Part shown: in pieces, positions 59,699 through 64,000 of the stretch
Layout: the number at the start of each line of letters is the position of its first letter
How positions within the stretch are numbered: the first letter of the stretch is position 1
From: Hygrocybe punicea
Lineage: Eukaryota; Basidiomycota; Agaricomycetes; Agaricales; Hygrophoraceae
Direction of reading: 5' to 3'
Assembly (NCBI GenBank): GCA_963556145.1
Contig: OY744462.1
Location: forward strand, 7,192,001 to 7,256,000
Length of the DNA stretch: 64,000 nucleotides
Translations under genes and position numbers: made by a program
The notes under the pieces: generated by a model
What the model saw: only the letters and a program-made list of their open reading frames with translations
Told to the model about the DNA's origin: nothing
Database searches by the model: none

Positions 59699-61769
59699 AA
59701 TTATGTATTTGGATAAAATAATCATTAAATTTATGTGTCTATTTTAAGTAATAGTGAGGTTATATATATTGATTCCAATGGAGAATTGAGCAATATTAAA
59801 TAGAAAAGCACAATATTTGAAGTGTGGTAAGTTCTGATTTTGTCATAGATTGTCATTGGGAATAAATAGCTCCTGTAACGGCTGATAGCTGATAGTGAAA
59901 GTAAGATATTGTGCATTGTCAAAATAATAATGTTTTAATTTTGCTATTCCCTGTGCTTTTAATAAGTGCATTCAAATTATATTACGTGGTACATTGTGTG
60001 TCATGTACAGATTGAAAATTTTTGATGACTTTATATGTCAGTTTCTGAGTAAATATTGGCTTGAGCTGGTGTGAGCTCTGTCAATGTTGTGAACATGAAA
60101 TAATTGCAGGCAGACTGGGGTGTGGCTCAAGCCTGTGGACCAACATGAGCCCACATGGCAGCAAGAGCTGGATCCTGGTCAACCCAATCCTGCAGCGAGA
60201 GCTAGGCCAGGGTCAACCCAATTCTGCAGCAAGAGCTGAGCATGGCAACCCAGTGCTGGAGCAATAGCCGGGCCGTGGTGAACCCAATCCTGCCGATTGG
60301 GTGGGTCCAGGATCAACCCAACGCTACAGAACGGGCTGGACCCCAGTCAACCTACCCTGCAGCAATAGCTGGACCCTGGTCAACCCAGTGCTGCAGCAAG
60401 AGCTGGGACCAGGTCAACCCAATGCTGCAGTAATTGCTGGACCTGGGTCAACCAAGTGCTGCAGCAATAGCTGGACCCCAGTCAACCTACCCTGCAGCAA
60501 GTGCTGGGCCAGGGTCAACCTAGTGCAGCAGCAATAGCTGGACCCTGGTCAACCCAAGCCCTGCAGCAAGTGCTGGACCCTGGTCAACCCAGTGCTGCAG
60601 CAATAGCTGGACCCTGGTCAACCTACCCTGCAGCAAGTGCTGGGCCAGGGTCAACCCAGTGCTGCAGAAATAGCTGGACCCGGTCAACCCAAGCCCTGCA
60701 GGAAGTGCTGGACCTGGGTCAACCCAGTGCTGCAGCAAGAGCTGGGACCAGGTCAACCTACCCTGCAGCAAGTGCTGGGCCAGGGTCAACCTAGTGCAGC
60801 AGCAATAGCTGGACCCTGGTCAACCCAAGCCCTGCAGCAAGTGCTGGACCCTGGTCAACCTACCCTGCAGCAAGTGCTGGGCCAGGGTCAACCCAGTGCT
60901 GCAGAAATAGCTGGACCCCGGTCAACCCAAGCCCTGCAGGAAGTGCTGGACCTGGGTCAACCCAGTGCTGCAGCAAGAGCTGGGACCAGGTCAACCCACC
61001 CTGCAGCAAGTGCTGGGCCAGGGTCAACCTAGTGCAGCAGCAAGTGCTGGGCCAGGGTCAACCAAATGCTGCAGCAATAGCTGGACCCTGGTCAACCCAA
61101 GCCCTGCAGGAGGTGCTGGACCTGGGTCAACCCAGTGCTGCAGCAAGAGCTGGGACCAGGTCAACCCAATGCTCCAGCAATAGCTGGCCCTGGGTTGACC
61201 CAGTGCTGCAGCAAAAGATGGCCCTGGGTCCACCCGGTGCAGCAGTAAGAGCTGGACCTGGGTTGACCCGATACTGCAACAAGAGCTGGACCTGGGTTGA
61301 CCCAATCCTGCAGCAAGAGCTGGGGCCAGGTCAACCCAGCAATTGCTGGACCCCAGTCACCCCCTCCAGCATGTGCTGGGCCCTGGTCAACCCAATGCCG
61401 CAGCAACAGCTGGGTCCAGGTCAACCCCAGTGTGCAGCAAGAACTGGTCTAGGGTCAACCCAGTGCTGCAGCAATAACTGAAGCCAGGTAAACCCACATG
61501 GCTTGAACAGCTGGACCTGGGTCAACCCATCCATCCTGGAATAGCTGCCCTGGGTTAACCTACCCCATGGCAGAGCTGACACCGGGTTGACCCACCCAGG
61601 CGCCCTTGACCAGCAAGATCTGTACCTGGGTCAACCTACCACACCACATTTCCCCAGCAAGAGCTGTCTTTTGGGTTAACCTACCCCCCCAGCAAGCAAC
61701 TGCGCTATGTGTACCTACCTTTTGCAACTATATCTGCGATCGGGTTAACCAAAACGACTGGGTCTACTG
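59699..61769 (-). repeat. Right TIR of the long-TIR element
   Basis: Reverse complement of 52204-54111, about 150 bp longer because of extra 34-bp units. Ends GGTTAACCAAAACGACTGGG then TCTACTG. The palindromic match continues inward through the GA/CT-rich tract (59520-59698). Confidence 0.9.
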
Positions 61770-61776
61770 CGATCCC

Positions 61777-62850
61777 GCCCACCGTTGTTCGTTCCGTCGC
61801 CCACGTTCATTCCGGTCCTTCGTATACTCCGTCCCCGTCATCGTGTTCCCCGTCCCCGTCCATTCCGGTGCCCGTCGAGACCGTTATTTGTTTACAGGTT
61901 TTGACGTCCAGTCCCGTGCCGTCCCCGTCCGATCCCATTCCCGATTTATCGATGCCGGTCACCTATTTATCCAATTCGTTTCCTATTTCGTCCCCGTCGT
62001 CTTCGGATTCGTCCCCTCCGGTTTCCGTCCACCAACTCGTACCGGACCCGCTCCCATTGTCATCGGATTCTCCAGAAATAGACATTCCGTCCCCGATATT
62101 GCCGCCATATTGTCCTCCGTCACCGTCTACTGAGATTCCGTCGACTTTGGTTGAGTATTCCGTACCCGTTCCCATTCCGGACTCCATTCCACCCCTTTTA
62201 TTTGATTTTGATTCCGGTTCCAATTCCATTATGTCGACCCCTTTGTTCCCGGTTCCCCTCATCGTTCCCGCTCCCGTATCGTCTCTGGTTCCCTCCTCGC
62301 CCACTTGGGGCACTTTGTCGTTTCCGCCCGCTTGGGGCATCCCGTCGTCTTTAGACCCGTCACGCGGCACACCCGTTATATGGGATCGTGTTGGTGTCGG
62401 CACTCCGGTTCTCGATTTTATTTTATTCCTCGTTTCCGTCTTCATTCTACTTTGTGATCGCATTCTGGACCTCCGCCCCCTCGACACCTCGCTCGAATAT
62501 TTGCAAGAAGTTCTCCGCCTCCGACCTTCTTTCAGAAACTCTTGTGGGGATGTAGACCTGTTTCCGTCTCCTATTTTTGCGTTTTCGTCTTCCGTTCCGC
62601 TTTCCGTTCACGCTCCCGGCCTCCACTTATTTATATTTTCGTTTCCGTTTATAGTTTTCCTTGTTTCCCGTTTGTTTCGATCCCATTCCGTGTCCGTTGT
62701 ATTCCGGTCCCGCCCTCCACCTCGACCTCCAGATTCTGGCTTATGTAGTTACCCGTTTCTCCCTTTCCGTTATAGATTTTATTATGTACTCATTTTATTT
62801 TTATGTACATTGTCCCGCGGTTCGTTTCCCCTCCTTTTCCGTCCATTTCC
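61777..62850 (+). pseudogene. Gag of copy 2, 3' part
   Basis: Continues exactly where 52203 left off (PPTVVRSVAHVHSGPSYTPS) with the same Ser/Pro-rich spacer and hydrophobic segments as copy 1. It is 18 nt shorter at one point (about 62519), in frame. The frame diverges from copy 1 near 62845. Confidence 0.75.
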
Positions 62851-62853
62851 CTT

Positions 62854-64000
62854 CTACTCCCTTCTCCTTTCGTCGAGTTTTGTGTCGATCATGTCGAGTT
62901 GGCCAAAGATATGGGCTTGGTTCGCGCGTAGTTGGTTCAGCTCCTTCGTCCAATGGGTTAGCTTCGAATGGACCTCTGCAACATACTCCGAGAGGCCGTC
63001 CGCGATCGTCGATATCTCCCTTTGCGTTTCCGTCGCCATCTTGCGTACTGCCCGGACGTGGTCGTTGATTCCGGCTCCGATCCACGGGTGCTTGAACGGA
63101 TTTCCTCGTCTCCCTTCGTCCCGCTCCGATTCCGTATCCGGTTCGACGTCGGTCAACGTCCGCTTACTCGTCGACGCCTCTCCGGTCCGCAACCTAGGCT
63201 TCCTCACGGGCTTTGGTATCTTCTTCGCGATGACCTTTCTCTTCGGACTACCCGCCTTCGCCTTCCCTTTCCTTTCCGCTTTTCCGGATCCGGTGGCCGG
63301 TCCCTTCGTCGACAATCCGCAACGTCGTTTAAGTCTTTTGCACCGATCGCACGCGTATCCCTCGATTCCGCGACAAACCGCGTTGGCGGTCACGCACGCA
63401 TCGCATTGCCGGATACGGAACGACTGCATGTACTACGGATTAGTTAGGCACCACGGATATACGAGTCCGCGAGATATCACTTACCCCCGGAATCTTTCCC
63501 TTCGGTTCCGCGTCCTCGTTCCCGCTCGCATTCGAGAAATCGTTGCCGCTGTTGTAGTCCCCGTGAACGGTCTTGTCGTCCCGGTTGACCCTCTTATCCC
63601 AGTTGAGCTTTTTGTGTTTGATCGCGTTGAGTGCTTGAAGCCGCTCGTATTTTCGTAGTTGTTGGTTGGACCAGGTGTCCTCCTCGTCCTCGCTTCCATG
63701 ATCGCTGGTTTGTGCAGTCTCCTCCTGGTCCCTTTCCGCGGCTGCATTATCCCTTTTTGCTGCCTCTGCCGCCTTCGCCCTTTCCGCCTCCTCGATCCGC
63801 TTCTCTGCCTCTGCCCTCCTATTCATCTCCTCTTCGTATTGTTGCGATTCCTCCGCCCGTTTCCGCTCGATCCTTTCCGCCTCCTCGACCCGTTGTTTCC
63901 TCGCTTCTGCCCTCCTATTTTCCTCCTCCTTCTCCTCCTGTAAACGTGACGCTTCCTCGACTTCCCAACGCACGGCCTCTTCCCATTCCCGCTTCTTGTA
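62854..64000 (-). CDS. Antisense coiled-coil / Zn2Cys6-like gene, copy 2 (5' end beyond window)
   Basis: Exon 3 (62854-63432) begins MQSFRIRQCDAC and keeps the six spaced cysteines; the seventh, extra Cys of copy 1 is Arg here (KRLKRRC). The intron (about 63433-63484) and its GT-AG borders are preserved. Exon 2 (from 63485) retains the Arg/Glu coiled coil with a 15-nt in-frame insertion (NRRAE) relative to copy 1 and runs off the right edge. No stops or frameshifts are seen in the part inside the window. Confidence 0.75.

Larger units (their letters stand above)
52204..61769. mobile_element. Long-TIR element of unknown class nested in gag (assembly-duplicated centre)
   Basis: Ends CAGTAGACCCAGTCGTTTTG at left and the exact reverse complement at right. 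Flanked by the 7-bp duplication CGATCCC (52197-52203 and 61770-61776); copy 1 shows the single unoccupied CGATCCC at the same gag position. TIRs of about 2.1 kb contain a 34-bp minisatellite array and GA-rich tracts. The centre carries two divergent low-complexity genes. No transposase, recombinase or polymerase is found. As assembled it is 9566 bp with 100 N; if the 2822-bp duplication around the gap is an artefact, the true length is about 6.64 kb. Confidence 0.88.
50664..64000 (+). mobile_element. LTR retrotransposon copy 2, split by a nested element and cut by the window end
   Basis: Same family as 19866-24864. LTR 50664-51306, primer site at 51309, gag from 51501, antisense gene from 62854 leading off the right edge. 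Interrupted at 52203 by the long-TIR element; the interior resumes at 61770. Its 3' LTR lies beyond the window. The LTR differs more from copy 1 (CATATCCCATATT tandem insertion at about 51020-51070), so it is an older or divergent copy. Confidence 0.88.

Noticed and set aside
54109..59750. Long open frames in GA-, CCCTCT- and CGTCGT-rich tracts
   Set aside because: Microsatellite-like composition leaves several frames open at once on both strands; only the spliced pair with related N-termini is retained, at low confidence.

Overview
This is nuclear DNA from a mushroom-forming basidiomycete (Agaricomycete-like), taken from a draft scaffold. The evidence is short GT-AG introns of about 50-70 nt, basidiomycete-type host genes, Agaricomycete-style Ty3/Gypsy Gag and Pol, and a 100-N scaffold gap at 56777-56876. 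No rRNA, convincing tRNA or CRISPR array is visible.

Host genes sit at the two gene-bearing ends of the window. At 1-9.95 kb are a PWWP/Tudor-like protein (5' end outside the window), a GDA1/CD39 apyrase of the Ynd1 type, the Elongator catalytic subunit ELP3 (11 exons), the ERMES subunit MDM12 (tail-to-tail with ELP3), and a small secreted SnoaL/NTF2-like protein. A decayed partial copy of MDM12 lies at 10.3-10.56 kb. At 47.9-49.5 kb is a UDP-galactose-type nucleotide-sugar transporter. The genes have housekeeping roles (tRNA wobble modification, ER-mitochondria tethering, Golgi nucleotide metabolism and transport) and do not form a pathway cluster.

The rest, about 10-47 kb and 50-64 kb, is a stack of nested mobile elements. 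In order: a PIF/Harbinger-like transposase pseudogene split by a 1.09-kb element carrying four 69-bp tandem repeats; a complete 5.0-kb LTR retrotransposon (19866-24864) with Gag but no Pol; a 3.3-kb Tc1/mariner element with 231-bp TIRs, a decayed transposase and a second gene; a Gypsy Pol with a C-terminal ASCH/PUA-like domain; an LTR remnant with a charged/PT-rich ORF; a DUF6818-type pseudogene split by a 1.18-kb hAT-like element with an 8-bp TSD; several palindromic MITEs, one with its empty site also in the window; and a second copy of the LTR element (50664 to the window end).

The two most unusual systems are linked. First, both copies of the 5-kb LTR element carry, on the strand opposite gag, a spliced three-exon gene for a coiled-coil protein with a Zn2Cys6-spaced cysteine cluster. 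Differences between copies are mostly silent in that antisense frame. Second, the gag of copy 2 is interrupted by an element with about 2.1-kb terminal inverted repeats built of 34-bp minisatellite units, a 7-bp target duplication, two divergent related low-complexity genes and no recognisable transposase. Its centre appears twice only because two overlapping contigs were apparently left unmerged around the N gap. Many stop codons in the decayed elements are TGA where the family expects Arg (CGA), suggesting C-to-T decay at CpG.
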